Part shown: piece by piece, positions 54,039 through 63,533 of the stretch | How the letters are laid out: each line of letters begins with the position of its first letter | Position numbering within the stretch: position 1 is the stretch's first letter | DNA from: Phenylobacterium sp. | GTDB taxonomy: Bacteria > Pseudomonadota > Alphaproteobacteria > Caulobacterales > Caulobacteraceae | Reading direction: 5' to 3' | NCBI RefSeq assembly: GCF_013911965.1 | Contig: NZ_JACESE010000008.1 | Span: 1-64,000, forward strand | Length of the DNA stretch: 64,000 nt | Made by a program: the position numbers and the translations under genes | The notes under the pieces: generated by a model | Database searches by the model: none | What the model saw: only the letters and a program-made list of their open reading frames with translations | Told to the model about the DNA's origin: nothing

Positions 54039-55115
54039 CTAGGCCGCCGCGGCCGCCGCACGCCCGCGGGCGATCCGCTCGCGGGCCATCTCGCCGGCCA
54101 CTTCGTGCGTCGGCCGCTTCTCCGCCGCAGAGCGGTCGAGCACCTCTTCCAGGGTCTGCATCAGGCGGGCGAGCTTGCCCTCGACCCAGGCCGGGTCATA
54201 GGCGGTCCCGGCGTCCAGGGCCCGGATCTCGCCGGCCACGTTGATGATGCCGCCGCCGTTGATGACATAGTCCGGCGCATAGAGCAGGCCGAGGTCGAAC
54301 AGGGTCTTGCCGACGGCCGGGTCGGCCAGCTGGTTGTTGGCGCCGCCCGCGATCACCTTGGCCTTCAGCCGCGGCAGGGTCTCGGCGCTGACCGCGCCGC
54401 CCAGCGCGCAGGGGGCGAAGACCTCGGCCTCGACGTCGAAGATCTCATCGGGCGCCACCACCTGGGCGCCCGTGCGGGCCGCCACCGCCTGGAGCGCGTC
54501 GGCGTTCACGTCGGTGATGATCAGGCGCGCGCCGGCCGCGTGCAGCTTGTCGGCCAGATAAGCGCCCACATGGCCCACGCCCTGCAAGGCGACGGTGACG
54601 CCGTCGAGCTCACGCCCCAGCCGGCGCCGCACGCAAAGCTGGACGCCGCGGAAGACGCCCTCGGCCGTCACCGGACTGGGATCGCCGGACGCCGCCGGAT
54701 GGCCTTCGAGCCCGGCCACATAGCGGGTGTGCTTGCGGGCGTGCATCAGGTCGGCTGGCGAGACGCCCACGTCCTCGGCGGTCCAGTAGGCGCCGCCGAC
54801 CGCCTCGACCGCACGGCCGAAGGCCTCGAAGAGGGCCGGCGTCTTCTGGGTGCGGGAGTCTCCGATGATCACCGCCTTGCCGCCGCCCAGGTCGAGATCG
54901 GCCATGGCGTTCTTGTAGGACATGGCCCGGGACAGCCGCAGGGCGTCCTGCAGGGCGTCCTCCGACGTCGGGAACGGCCACATGCGGCATCCGCCGGCGG
55001 CCGGACCGCGTGCGGTGGAGTGGACCGCGATGATGCACTTCAGCCCCGTGGCCTCGTCGGAAAAGGCGTGGATGGCCTCGTGGCCTTCGAAGTCGGGGGA
55101 GTCGAAGAGGGTCAT
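54039..55115 (-). CDS. Leucine (Glu/Leu/Phe/Val) dehydrogenase
   Basis: 358 aa. Key blocks: TARGPAAGGCRMWPF and GGGKAVIIGD near the substrate site, DLDLGGGK catalytic lysine, and the NAD-binding GVGHVGAYLADKLHAAGARLIITD. GGANNQLADP and YVINGGGIINVAGE are diagnostic for leucine/valine dehydrogenases. It deaminates branched amino acids reversibly using NAD+, feeding branched-chain catabolism. Convergent with the MFS gene with a 3-base gap. Confidence 0.92.
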   Translation of the reverse strand: MTLFDSPDFEGHEAIHAFSDEATGLKCIIAVHSTARGPAAGGCRMWPFPTSEDALQDALRLSRAMSYKNAMADLDLGGGKAVIIGDSRTQKTPALFEAFGRAVEAVGGAYWTAEDVGVSPADLMHARKHTRYVAGLEGHPAASGDPSPVTAEGVFRGVQLCVRRRLGRELDGVTVALQGVGHVGAYLADKLHAAGARLIITDVNADALQAVAARTGAQVVAPDEIFDVEAEVFAPCALGGAVSAETLPRLKAKVIAGGANNQLADPAVGKTLFDLGLLYAPDYVINGGGIINVAGEIRALDAGTAYDPAWVEGKLARLMQTLEEVLDRSAAEKRPTHEVAGEMARERIARGRAAAAAA

Positions 55116-55183
55116 GCGCGCTCGAAGATCGTTGCGATTGAAACCGGTTGGCGGCGGCCCGCTCTACGCCGCCGGCGCGGGGC

Positions 55184-56215
55184 TCACAAGCCCGCCGTCG
55201 CACGGTCGGGCGCCGGCGTCCAGTCATCGCCCTGGGGCGCCGTCGGTATGGGCGGCGCGCCCGAGGGCAGCGGCGCCTGCGGATCCTTCACGAAGGCCAG
55301 GACGTCGCCCATGACCGCCCGCCCCTGCAGGTCGCGGGTCAGCAGGTGCCAGCCCTTCTCGTAATAGGCCGACCGGTCCTCCGGCTTCAGCTTCGCCGCC
55401 GCCTGGAAGGCCGGCCGCGCCGGAATGATCTCGTCGTTGGCGCCGTAGAGGTAGAGGGTCGGGACCTGCAGCCGCCCGATGTCGCGCCAGGCGCCTTCCA
55501 TGAGGTCCACCAGGCCATAGAGGGTGTCCGACCGCGCGCCCCAGATCATCAGAGGGTCGCGTCCCATGGCGCGGAGTTCCTCGATATTGTCGGTCGGCTT
55601 GACCCGATCGGTCACCCACTCCGGCGGCGTATAGACCTTCGGTCCGGTCATATGGGCCGCGAACCAGAGCAGGGTCTTGTAGGGCAGCGGCTGGGTCGAC
55701 CAGCCCCACACCGCCGGCGACATCAGGATCAGGCGATGGGCCTGCGGCGGCCGCTGCGAGGCGAAGGCGCGGATGGCCACGGCGCCGCCCATGCTCTCGC
55801 CGGCCACGGCCACCAGGGCATGCGGATGCTTCTGGCGGACCAGGGCCACCAGGGTGCGCAGGTCCTCCAGCAGCAGCTCCTCCTGCGGCCACAGCCCCCG
55901 CTCGGGCGAGCGGCCGAAGCCGCGCTGGTCGTAGGCGTAGGTGGTCACCCCCTGCTCCGCCCAGTACGGCGCGGCGAGGTGGAAGGCGTTGGCGTAGTCG
56001 TTCATGCCGTGGACGGCGACGATCACGGCCCACGGCTCCTCCGTCCGGGCCTCCCAGGTCGTCAGGCCCAGGCGCGTTCCATCGAAGGTCACGAAGTGGT
56101 CGGCGGTCATGCGGGGTCCCTGGAAGCCGAGCGGCGGCTGGCCCGCCTGCTGGGTGACCAGCGGGGTGCAGGCGCAGAGCAGCAGCGATGCGAACAGGAT
56201 GGCGATGCGGGTCAT
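55184..56215 (-). CDS. Alpha/beta-hydrolase lipoprotein (monoacylglycerol lipase-like)
   Basis: 343 aa. A signal peptide with lipobox LLCAC (Cys about 15) predicts membrane anchoring. The hydrolase has AVHGMNDYAN oxyanion region, YDQRGFGRSPERG, the nucleophile elbow AGESMGGAVAI, and late LYGANDEIIP and EKGWHLLTRD with Asp and His. It resembles lysophospholipase/monoacylglycerol lipases. The start overlaps the stop of the UDG-family gene in ATGA, so the two are coupled. Confidence 0.87.
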   Translation of the reverse strand: MTRIAILFASLLLCACTPLVTQQAGQPPLGFQGPRMTADHFVTFDGTRLGLTTWEARTEEPWAVIVAVHGMNDYANAFHLAAPYWAEQGVTTYAYDQRGFGRSPERGLWPQEELLLEDLRTLVALVRQKHPHALVAVAGESMGGAVAIRAFASQRPPQAHRLILMSPAVWGWSTQPLPYKTLLWFAAHMTGPKVYTPPEWVTDRVKPTDNIEELRAMGRDPLMIWGARSDTLYGLVDLMEGAWRDIGRLQVPTLYLYGANDEIIPARPAFQAAAKLKPEDRSAYYEKGWHLLTRDLQGRAVMGDVLAFVKDPQAPLPSGAPPIPTAPQGDDWTPAPDRATAGL

Positions 56216-56796
56216 GGGCGCAGGATTTGCTCCACACGCTGGCGAAGATAGGGCGTCACCTCGGCCTCGAACCAGGGGTTGCGCTTCAACCAGGCGGTGT
56301 TGCGCCAGGACGGATGCGGCAGGGGCAGCATGGCCGGCAGATAGTCCCGCCAGGCGCGCACGGTCTCGGTCATATTGGCCTTGCGCTCGGCCTTCAGGGC
56401 CCAGGCCTGGGCGTAGGATCCCACCAGCAGGGTCAGCTCGACCCTGGGCAGGTGCGACAGCAGCAGGGGTCGCCAGAGTTCGGCGCAGCGCGAAGGCGGC
56501 GGAAAGTCCCCGCCCTTGGGATTGGTCCCGGGAAAGCAGAAGGCCATGGCCGCCACGCCGATGGCCGGATGTCCGTAGAAGGTCTCCCGGTCCACGCCGA
56601 GCCACCCGCGCAGCCGGTCGCCGGAGGGGTCGTTGAACGGCAGGCCCGTCTCGTGAACCAGCCGGCCCGGCGCCTGGCCGCAGATCAGGAGGCGCGTCTC
56701 GCGGCGGACGCGAACCACCGGCCGCGGCTCGTGCGACAACTCGTCCGCGCAGGCCCGGCACTGCGCAATCTCCGTTAAGACTGTCTCCAGGGTCAT
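56212..56796 (-). CDS. Uracil-DNA glycosylase family protein
   Basis: 194 aa from MTLETV. UDG fold motifs: LLICGQAPGRLVHETGLPFNDPSGDRLRGWLG and a late LPHPSWRN. Iron-sulfur-type cysteines are present only at the start (CRAC). It excises or recognises uracil or another damaged base. No SOS box is seen upstream. Co-transcription with a lipase-like gene seems coincidental. Confidence 0.85.
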   Translation of the reverse strand: MTLETVLTEIAQCRACADELSHEPRPVVRVRRETRLLICGQAPGRLVHETGLPFNDPSGDRLRGWLGVDRETFYGHPAIGVAAMAFCFPGTNPKGGDFPPPSRCAELWRPLLLSHLPRVELTLLVGSYAQAWALKAERKANMTETVRAWRDYLPAMLPLPHPSWRNTAWLKRNPWFEAEVTPYLRQRVEQILRP

Positions 56797-56887
56797 CAGG
56801 GCATATAGCGGCTGAATCCCGGCTGCGTTCGAATCAGATCTGCGACCGACGCGGCCGGACGGCTGAGTGTCTGTGACGGGTAGTCCA

Positions 56888-58327
56888 ATGCTGACGACGA
56901 TCAAGGGCCGCATGCGCCTCTCCTGGGGCGTGGGCATGCTCTCGATGCTGGCCCTGGCGGGCCTGAACATCGCCCTTCTGCACATGGTGGCCGAGGCCGG
57001 GGGCGGCGCCGAGGCCGAGCGGATCCTGAAGATGGCCACCACCGTCGCCATCGGCATCGGGGTGGCGACCGTGGTCGGCGTGGTGATCGGCGCGCTCTAT
57101 TTCGAAGGCCTCGTCATCACGGCGCTCTCGAAGATGTCGGTCACCATGCGCAAGCTCGCGGCCGGAGAAGCTGTCGCCGAGATTCCGGGGGCCGAGCGCC
57201 GCGACGAGATCGGCGACATGGCCGCCAGCGTGGTGGTCTTCCGCGAGAACGCCGAGGCCCGCGCCCGCCTGGAAGCCGAGGCCGAGGCCTCGCGCGGCGA
57301 ACTCGACCGTCGCCTCGCCGCCGCCGAATCCGCCTTCGAGCAGGCCAGCCGGGACCAGAAGGTGCTGGTCGACGCCATGGCCCGCGAACTGTCCAAGCTG
57401 GCCCGCGGCGACCTCTCCGCCCGCGTCGCCGTGGAGGTCGCGCCGGAGTACCGGCAGCTGAAAGCCGACTTCAACGCCGCCATCGCCCGGCTGGAGGGCG
57501 CCATCGGCTCGATCGCCACGGCCGCGGGCGAGATCCGCTCCGGTTCGCGTGAAATCTCCACCGCCGTCGACGACCTGTCCCACCGCACCGAACGCCAGGC
57601 CGCGAGCCTGCAGGAGACGGCGGCGGCTCTCGACGAGATCACCGCCACGGTCAAGCGCACAGCCGCCGGCGCCCGCCAGGCCAACGGCTCCGTCGCCCAG
57701 GCCCAGACCGAGGCCCAGCGCAGCGGCCAGGTGGTCAGCGAGGCCGTGACCGCCATGGGCGCCATCGCCAGCTCGGCCCAGGAGATCAGCAAGATCATCG
57801 GCGTGATCGATGAGATCGCCTTCCAGACCAACCTCCTGGCGCTGAACGCCGGGGTCGAGGCCGCCCGCGCCGGGGACTCCGGCCGCGGCTTCGCCGTCGT
57901 CGCCTCCGAAGTGCGTGCGCTCGCCCAGCGCTCCGCCGATGCGGCCAAGGAGATCAAGGGCCTCATCGACGCCTCGGGCCAGCAGGTCCAGAGCGGAGTC
58001 GAGCTGGTCGGCCAGACCGGCGAGGCCCTGTCGGGCATCGTCGGCAAGGTCGCCGAGATCTCCCACGTCATCGCCGAGATCGCCGCCTCCGCCGAACAGC
58101 AGTCGGTGGGGCTGGCTCAGGTGAACACCGCCATCAACGAGATGGACAAGGTCACCCAGCAGAACGCCGCCATGGTCGAGGAGGCCAACGCCGCCACCCG
58201 CACGCTGGACCAGCACGCCGCCCACCTCGCCGAATCTGTCGACCGCTTCCAGCTCTCCGGCGCGCCGACCAATCCGGTGCACGCCCAGCAGGCGCGCCTG
58301 GCGGCCCTGGCCGGCGGCCGGGGCTGA
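56888..58327 (+). CDS. Methyl-accepting chemotaxis protein with HAMP domain
   Basis: 479 aa. Two helices in residues about 10-75 (LSWGVGMLSMLALAGLNIALL and TVAIGIGVATVVGVVIGALYF) enclose only a small loop, so it has no large ligand-binding domain. HAMP follows (about 75-130), then a signalling domain with the hairpin tip EIAFQTNLLALNAGVEAARAGDSGRGFAVVASEVRALAQRSADAAKEI. It passes signals to CheA. The C-terminus GGRG lacks a CheR pentapeptide. ATG chosen; a GTG seven codons before is possible. Confidence 0.92.
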   Translation: MLTTIKGRMRLSWGVGMLSMLALAGLNIALLHMVAEAGGGAEAERILKMATTVAIGIGVATVVGVVIGALYFEGLVITALSKMSVTMRKLAAGEAVAEIPGAERRDEIGDMAASVVVFRENAEARARLEAEAEASRGELDRRLAAAESAFEQASRDQKVLVDAMARELSKLARGDLSARVAVEVAPEYRQLKADFNAAIARLEGAIGSIATAAGEIRSGSREISTAVDDLSHRTERQAASLQETAAALDEITATVKRTAAGARQANGSVAQAQTEAQRSGQVVSEAVTAMGAIASSAQEISKIIGVIDEIAFQTNLLALNAGVEAARAGDSGRGFAVVASEVRALAQRSADAAKEIKGLIDASGQQVQSGVELVGQTGEALSGIVGKVAEISHVIAEIAASAEQQSVGLAQVNTAINEMDKVTQQNAAMVEEANAATRTLDQHAAHLAESVDRFQLSGAPTNPVHAQQARLAALAGGRG

Positions 58328-58330
58328 ACC

Positions 58331-58597
58331 TCAGGCTTCCGGCGCCCCCTCGCCCTCCAGAGGCAGGCGCAGGCGGTAGACGCCCTTGAACTGGTTCGGA
58401 TCGGCGGGCTTGCCGTGCCGCGTGATGACCAGCCGGCCCTCACGGGCCATGCCGACGGCGACGGCGCGCACCTTGGGCAAGGTGCGCCGCCAGCCTTCCG
58501 GATCGGCGGCGCGGGCCGCCTCCTCGGGCGAGATCGACTTGCCGGGCGCGAGGGGCGCCAGCAGGTCGAGGATCACGGTCTCGATGGGATCGGCCAT
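58331..58597 (-). CDS. DUF3253 family small protein
   Basis: 88 aa. The order PIETVILDLLAPLAPGKSISPEEAARA, GWRRTLPKVRAVAVGMAREGRLVITRHGKP and PNQFKGVYRLRL is the full DUF3253 family signature, a winged-helix-like fold. Function unknown. Its start overlaps the acyl-CoA dehydrogenase stop by one base (TGATG), so it is translationally coupled. Confidence 0.85.
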   Translation of the reverse strand: MADPIETVILDLLAPLAPGKSISPEEAARAADPEGWRRTLPKVRAVAVGMAREGRLVITRHGKPADPNQFKGVYRLRLPLEGEGAPEA

Positions 58598-59745
58598 CAG
58601 CCGCCGCGCTTCAGCGTCTCGCGGGCGATGACCACCTGCTGGATCTGGCTGGTGCCCTCATAGATCCGGAAGATGCGCACGTCGCGATAGAAGCGCTCGA
58701 TGCCGTACTCGGCGATGTAGCCGGCGCCGCCGAAGATCTGCACGGCCCGGTCGGCCACCCGACCCACCATCTCCGAGGCGAAGTACTTGGCCGCGGCGGC
58801 CTCCATGGTCACGCTCTGGCCGGCGTCGCGCTTGCGGGCCGTCTCCATGGTCAGGGCCTTGGCCGCCAGGGCCTCGGTCTTGGAGTCGGCGATCATGCCC
58901 TGGACCAGCTGGAACTGGCTGATCGCCTGGCCGAACTGCTTGCGCTCGCTGGCATAGGCCACGCAGTCGGCGATAAGCCGTTCGGCCACGCCGACGCAGA
59001 CGGCCGAGATGTGCAGCCGGCCGCGGTCGAGGACCTGCATGGCGACCTTGAAGCCCTCGCCCTCGGCGCCCAGGCGGTTCTCCGCCGGCACCCGGACATT
59101 GTCGAAGATGACGTCGCAGACATGGGCGCCCTGCTGGCCCATCTTCTTCTCGGGCTTGCCCACCGACAGGCCCGGCAGGTCGCGCGGGACCAGGAAGGCC
59201 GAGACGCCGCCGCCGCCCGGCTTGTTCGGGTCGGTCCGGGCCATCACCGTGAAGAGGTCGGCCTTGTTGGCGTTGGTGATGTAGCGCTTGGAGCCGTTCA
59301 GGACGTAGGCGTCGCCGTCCTTAGAAGCCCGCGTCTGCACCGAGGCGGAGTCGGATCCGGCCTCGGGCTCGGTCAGGGCGAAGGAGGTGATGATGTCGCC
59401 AGACGCGATGCCCGGCAGGTACTTCGCCTTCTGTTCGTCCGTGCCGAACATGACCAGGCCCTGGCTGCCGATGCCGACATTGGTGCCGAAGGCCGACCGG
59501 AAGGCCGGGCTGGTGCGGCCGAGCTCCACGGCCACCAGGCATTCGTCCTCCATGGAGAGGTCGAGGCCGCCGTATTCGGCCGGGATCGACAGGCCGAAGA
59601 GCCCCAGCTCCTTCATCTCGGCCACGACGTCGTCGGGCATGGTGTCGGTCTCCGACACGTGCGCCTCCAGCGGGCGCAGGCGTTCGGAGACGAAGCGGCG
59701 GACGGTGTCGATCAGCTGATCGCGGGTTTCGGCGTCGAGGGCCAT
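58597..59745 (-). CDS. Acyl-CoA dehydrogenase
   Basis: 382 aa from MALDAET. ACAD signatures are ALTEPEAGSDSASVQTRA (FAD/substrate loop), RYITNANKAD, MGQQGAHVCDVIFDNVRVP, FGQAISQFQLVQGMIAD, and QIFGGAGYIAEYGIERFYRDVRIFRIYEGTSQIQ, with the catalytic glutamate in IYEGTS. It inserts the alpha,beta double bond of an acyl-CoA, reducing ETF. Lies 37 bases downstream of the thiolase, forming a fatty-acid or aromatic-catabolism operon. Confidence 0.93.
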   Translation of the reverse strand: MALDAETRDQLIDTVRRFVSERLRPLEAHVSETDTMPDDVVAEMKELGLFGLSIPAEYGGLDLSMEDECLVAVELGRTSPAFRSAFGTNVGIGSQGLVMFGTDEQKAKYLPGIASGDIITSFALTEPEAGSDSASVQTRASKDGDAYVLNGSKRYITNANKADLFTVMARTDPNKPGGGGVSAFLVPRDLPGLSVGKPEKKMGQQGAHVCDVIFDNVRVPAENRLGAEGEGFKVAMQVLDRGRLHISAVCVGVAERLIADCVAYASERKQFGQAISQFQLVQGMIADSKTEALAAKALTMETARKRDAGQSVTMEAAAAKYFASEMVGRVADRAVQIFGGAGYIAEYGIERFYRDVRIFRIYEGTSQIQQVVIARETLKRGG

Positions 59746-59782
59746 GTCGGTCTTCTTGTCGCTTCTGGAGGTTGTCTTCGGA

Positions 59783-60994
<1,212 letters not shown>

Positions 60995-61113
60995 CGTTCC
61001 TCGACCCCTAGGCCACGCGCAGCCGCGCGGCCGGTTTGTTGCGGGCGCGCAAACTACTGTTCGAACGCGTGCGGGGCAAACCCGCCATGTGGGCATACGA
61101 GGGGATCAGGGAC

Positions 61114-61563
61114 ATGGATGGCGGCGGCGAAGACGATCGCGGCGTGATCAAGGACGGCGAGTGGGCCGGCTGGCGCACCTGGGAGGGCTCCGATCCGTTC
61201 GAGGATCACGCCGGGCCCTTCTACTTCCGCTACGACGCCGACGGCACGCCGCGCTGCGCCTTCCGCGCGGAGAAGAAGCACATGAACGGCGGCGGCTTCA
61301 TGCACGGCGGCTGCATCATGACCTTCGCCGACTTCTCCCTCTTCGCCATCGCCCGCGACGCCCTGGAGGGCCAGCACAGCGTGACGGCCACCCTGAACGG
61401 CGAGTTCGTCGGCGCCGTGCCCCTGGGCGCGCTGGTCGAGGCCACGGGCGAGGTGGTGCGCGCCGCCCGCTCGCTCGTCTTCGTGCGCGGCCTGATCACC
61501 ACCGGCGGCGAGCCGGTGATGAGCTTCTCCGGCGTCATCAAGAAGCGCGGGCCACGCAAGTGA
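61114..61563 (+). CDS. PaaI-type hotdog thioesterase
   Basis: 149 aa from MDGGGED, preceded by GAGGGG and CAGGGAC; earlier in-frame ATG (61087) and TTG (61036) are possible. The hotdog core is NGGGFMHGGCIMTFADFSLFAIA, with the HGG active-site pattern, and VTATLNGEFVGAVPLGALVEATGEVVRAARSLVFVRGLI. It hydrolyses small acyl-CoA thioesters. Divergent from the thiolase gene, which suggests they share pathway or control. Confidence 0.85.
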   Translation: MDGGGEDDRGVIKDGEWAGWRTWEGSDPFEDHAGPFYFRYDADGTPRCAFRAEKKHMNGGGFMHGGCIMTFADFSLFAIARDALEGQHSVTATLNGEFVGAVPLGALVEATGEVVRAARSLVFVRGLITTGGEPVMSFSGVIKKRGPRK

Positions 61564-61615
61564 GCCTTGCGGCGCGGCGGCGCCGCGCCATCTCTTGCCG
61601 GTGAAGGACGGTGCG

Positions 61616-61870
61616 ATGAACGAGACCAAGAAGCCCAATCTCGGCCAGATCGCCATGGGCGCGGCCCTGGCGCTGATCGCCGGGCCCGTGGCGCTGTTCA
61701 AGGCGGTCGAGCTCGCCTTCTTCTTCACCGGCGTGGCGCCGGACCGGTGGATCACGCCGGCCGAGCCCACGGCCATGCCGGTCTCCATCGTGGTCCTGAT
61801 CTTTTCCGGCCTTGCGGCGGCCTATGGCGTGCGGATGATCGCCCGCGAGCTGAAGTCGCCGCGGGCGTGA
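61616..61870 (+). CDS. Small two-helix membrane protein
   Basis: 84 aa from MNETKK, with RBS GAAGGACGG. Two membrane helices: IAMGAALALIAGPVALFKAVELAFFF and PVSIVVLIFSGLAAAYGVRMIAREL. No family recognised. Its stop overlaps the GTG start of the LLM gene (GTGA), indicating translational coupling. The reason for the pairing is unknown. Confidence 0.7.
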   Translation: MNETKKPNLGQIAMGAALALIAGPVALFKAVELAFFFTGVAPDRWITPAEPTAMPVSIVVLIFSGLAAAYGVRMIARELKSPRA

Positions 61871-62862
61871 GCTTGCTCTCGGTCCTCGACCTGTCGCCCG
61901 TCAGCGGCGACAACACCCAGGCCCAGGCGGTCCGCGAGAGCCTGGAGGTGGCCAAGGCCGCCGAGCGACTCGGCTATCACCGCTTCTGGGTCGCCGAGCA
62001 CCACAATATCGGCGGGCTCGCCTCGCCTGCGCCGGAGATCCTGATCGCGGCCCTGACCCAGGTGACCTCGACCATCCGCCTGGGTTCGGGCGGGGTGATG
62101 CTGGTCAACTATTCGCCGCTGAAGGTGGCCGAGGTCTTCATGGAGCTGGAGGCCCTGGCGCCGGGCCGCATCGACCTCGGCGTCGGCCGGGCCCTGGGCG
62201 CCGACGGGCGCACGGGCGCGGCCCTGCGCTCCTCATCCTCGGAGGCTTTCCCGCACTATTTCGCCCTGCTGAACGCCTGGCTGCTCGACGCCGCCGGCAA
62301 GGAGCCGATCGGGGCCGACCATCCGGCGCACGACATCCATGCCCATCCCAAGGGGCCGAGCCATCCCGACCTCTTCATGCTCTGCTCCTCGGCGGAAAGC
62401 GCAGCCTTCGCCGGCCAGGCGGGCGTGGGCATGGTCTTCGCCGAGTTCATCGCCCGCAGCGACGGCGGGCCGGCGGTGGCGGCCTACAGGAACAGTTTCC
62501 GCCCCTCCCCCTTCCGCGAGACGCCCTGGGCCGGGATCGCCACCATCGCGCTCGCAGCCGACGACCATGACGAGGCCGTGCGCCTGGACGCGCCGCGGCG
62601 GGCCTCCAGCCTCGCCACCCTGACCGGCCAGCGCCAGCGCTTCCCCTCCATCCCCGACGCCCAGGCCTACCTCGCCCAGTTCGCCGGCGACCCGCGCCTA
62701 GCCGACATCGAGGCGCGCAGCATCGTGGGCGAGGCGTCGGACGTCCGCGCCCGGCTGGCGGAGAAGGCGCGAGAGGCCCGCGCCGACGAGCTCCTCGTCA
62801 TGGCCTCGGGCCCGACGCTTGCGACCCGCATCCGCTCCCTGGAGCTGATCAAAGCGGGGTGA
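61867..62862 (+). CDS. LLM class flavin-dependent oxidoreductase (MsnO8 type)
   Basis: 331 aa from GTG (MSLLSVLDLSPV). The bacterial luciferase-like fold: LSPV...QAVRESLEVAKAAERLGYHRFWVAEHHNIGGLASPAPEILIAALTQVTSTIRLGSGGVMLVNYSPLKVAEVFMELEALAPGRIDLGVGRALG is a clear match to the MsnO8-type group. It uses reduced FMN to oxidise an unknown substrate. Coupled to the two-helix protein gene. Confidence 0.9.
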   Translation: MSLLSVLDLSPVSGDNTQAQAVRESLEVAKAAERLGYHRFWVAEHHNIGGLASPAPEILIAALTQVTSTIRLGSGGVMLVNYSPLKVAEVFMELEALAPGRIDLGVGRALGADGRTGAALRSSSSEAFPHYFALLNAWLLDAAGKEPIGADHPAHDIHAHPKGPSHPDLFMLCSSAESAAFAGQAGVGMVFAEFIARSDGGPAVAAYRNSFRPSPFRETPWAGIATIALAADDHDEAVRLDAPRRASSLATLTGQRQRFPSIPDAQAYLAQFAGDPRLADIEARSIVGEASDVRARLAEKAREARADELLVMASGPTLATRIRSLELIKAG

Positions 62863-62899
62863 GAGTCTCGGCGCCTGCAGCTATGCCTCCCGCCACAGC

Positions 62900-63029
62900 A
62901 AGCCCCCTCCGGCCCTTCGGGCCACCTCCCCCACGCTGAGGGGGAGGATCTGCTCAGCGGTCGTCGCCAGCTCGGCGCAAGATGCTCCCCCTTCCAGGGG
63001 GAGCTGGCGCCGAAGGCGGCTGAGGGGGT
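62900..63029. repeat. Intergenic inverted-repeat element (CCCCCTCCGGCCCTTCGGGCC type)
   Basis: The arms are CCCCCTCCGGCC...GCTGAGGGGG outside with GGCCCTTCGGGCC and CTGAGGGGGAGG internal hairpins, and on the right GCTCCCCCTTCCAGGGGGAGC followed by GGCGCCGAAGGCGGCTGAGGGGGT. Similar elements are scattered in Caulobacterales and sphingomonads (from memory). It fills most of the 229-base gap between the LLM and thioesterase genes; no gene is seen in it. Confidence 0.7.
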
Positions 63030-63091
63030 CTGCGGCCCATCGGCCTCATCCCACGCTGGCGTCGCCGCATGTTTCCAGCTTAGCTGTCGCC

Positions 63092-63523
63092 ATGCCCGCC
63101 ACGACGAACAACACCAGCCGCGAACGCCTCAACGACGCCAATCTCGGCAAGCTGCCCGGCCACCTGGGCCTGGAGATCGTCGAGGTCGGCGACGGCAAGG
63201 TCGTCGGCCGCTTCAAGGTGCGCGAAGACCTGGTGGCGCACACCGGCTTCCTGCTCGCCGGCGCGGTGCTGTCGGTCGCCGACATCCTCTGCGCCTATGG
63301 CGTCTCCACCGCCTGGCCGGAGGGGGCGAGCGGCTTCACCACGGCGGAGGTGAAGTGCAACTTCGTCGGCACGCTGCGCGAGGGCGAGGTCCTCTGCACG
63401 GCCACCATGCTGCACGGCGGCCGCACGACCCAGGTCTGGGACGCCCGCGTCGAAGACGCCGCCACCGGCAAGCTGATGGCGGCCTTCCGCTGCACCCAGG
63501 TGATCCTCTATCCGAGGGCGTAA
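63092..63523 (+). CDS. PaaI family thioesterase
   Basis: 143 aa. The hotdog fold is seen in LGLEIVEVGDGKVVGRFKVREDLVAHTGFLLAGAVLSVADILCAYG and TTAEVKCNFVGTLREGEVLCTATMLHGGRTTQVWDARVED. It acts on an acyl-CoA thioester of unknown type. This is a second hotdog thioesterase within 2 kb; the two are not close copies. No strong RBS. Downstream of the dispersed repeat. Confidence 0.85.
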   Translation: MPATTNNTSRERLNDANLGKLPGHLGLEIVEVGDGKVVGRFKVREDLVAHTGFLLAGAVLSVADILCAYGVSTAWPEGASGFTTAEVKCNFVGTLREGEVLCTATMLHGGRTTQVWDARVEDAATGKLMAAFRCTQVILYPRA

Positions 63524-63533
63524 GGGTCGAATC

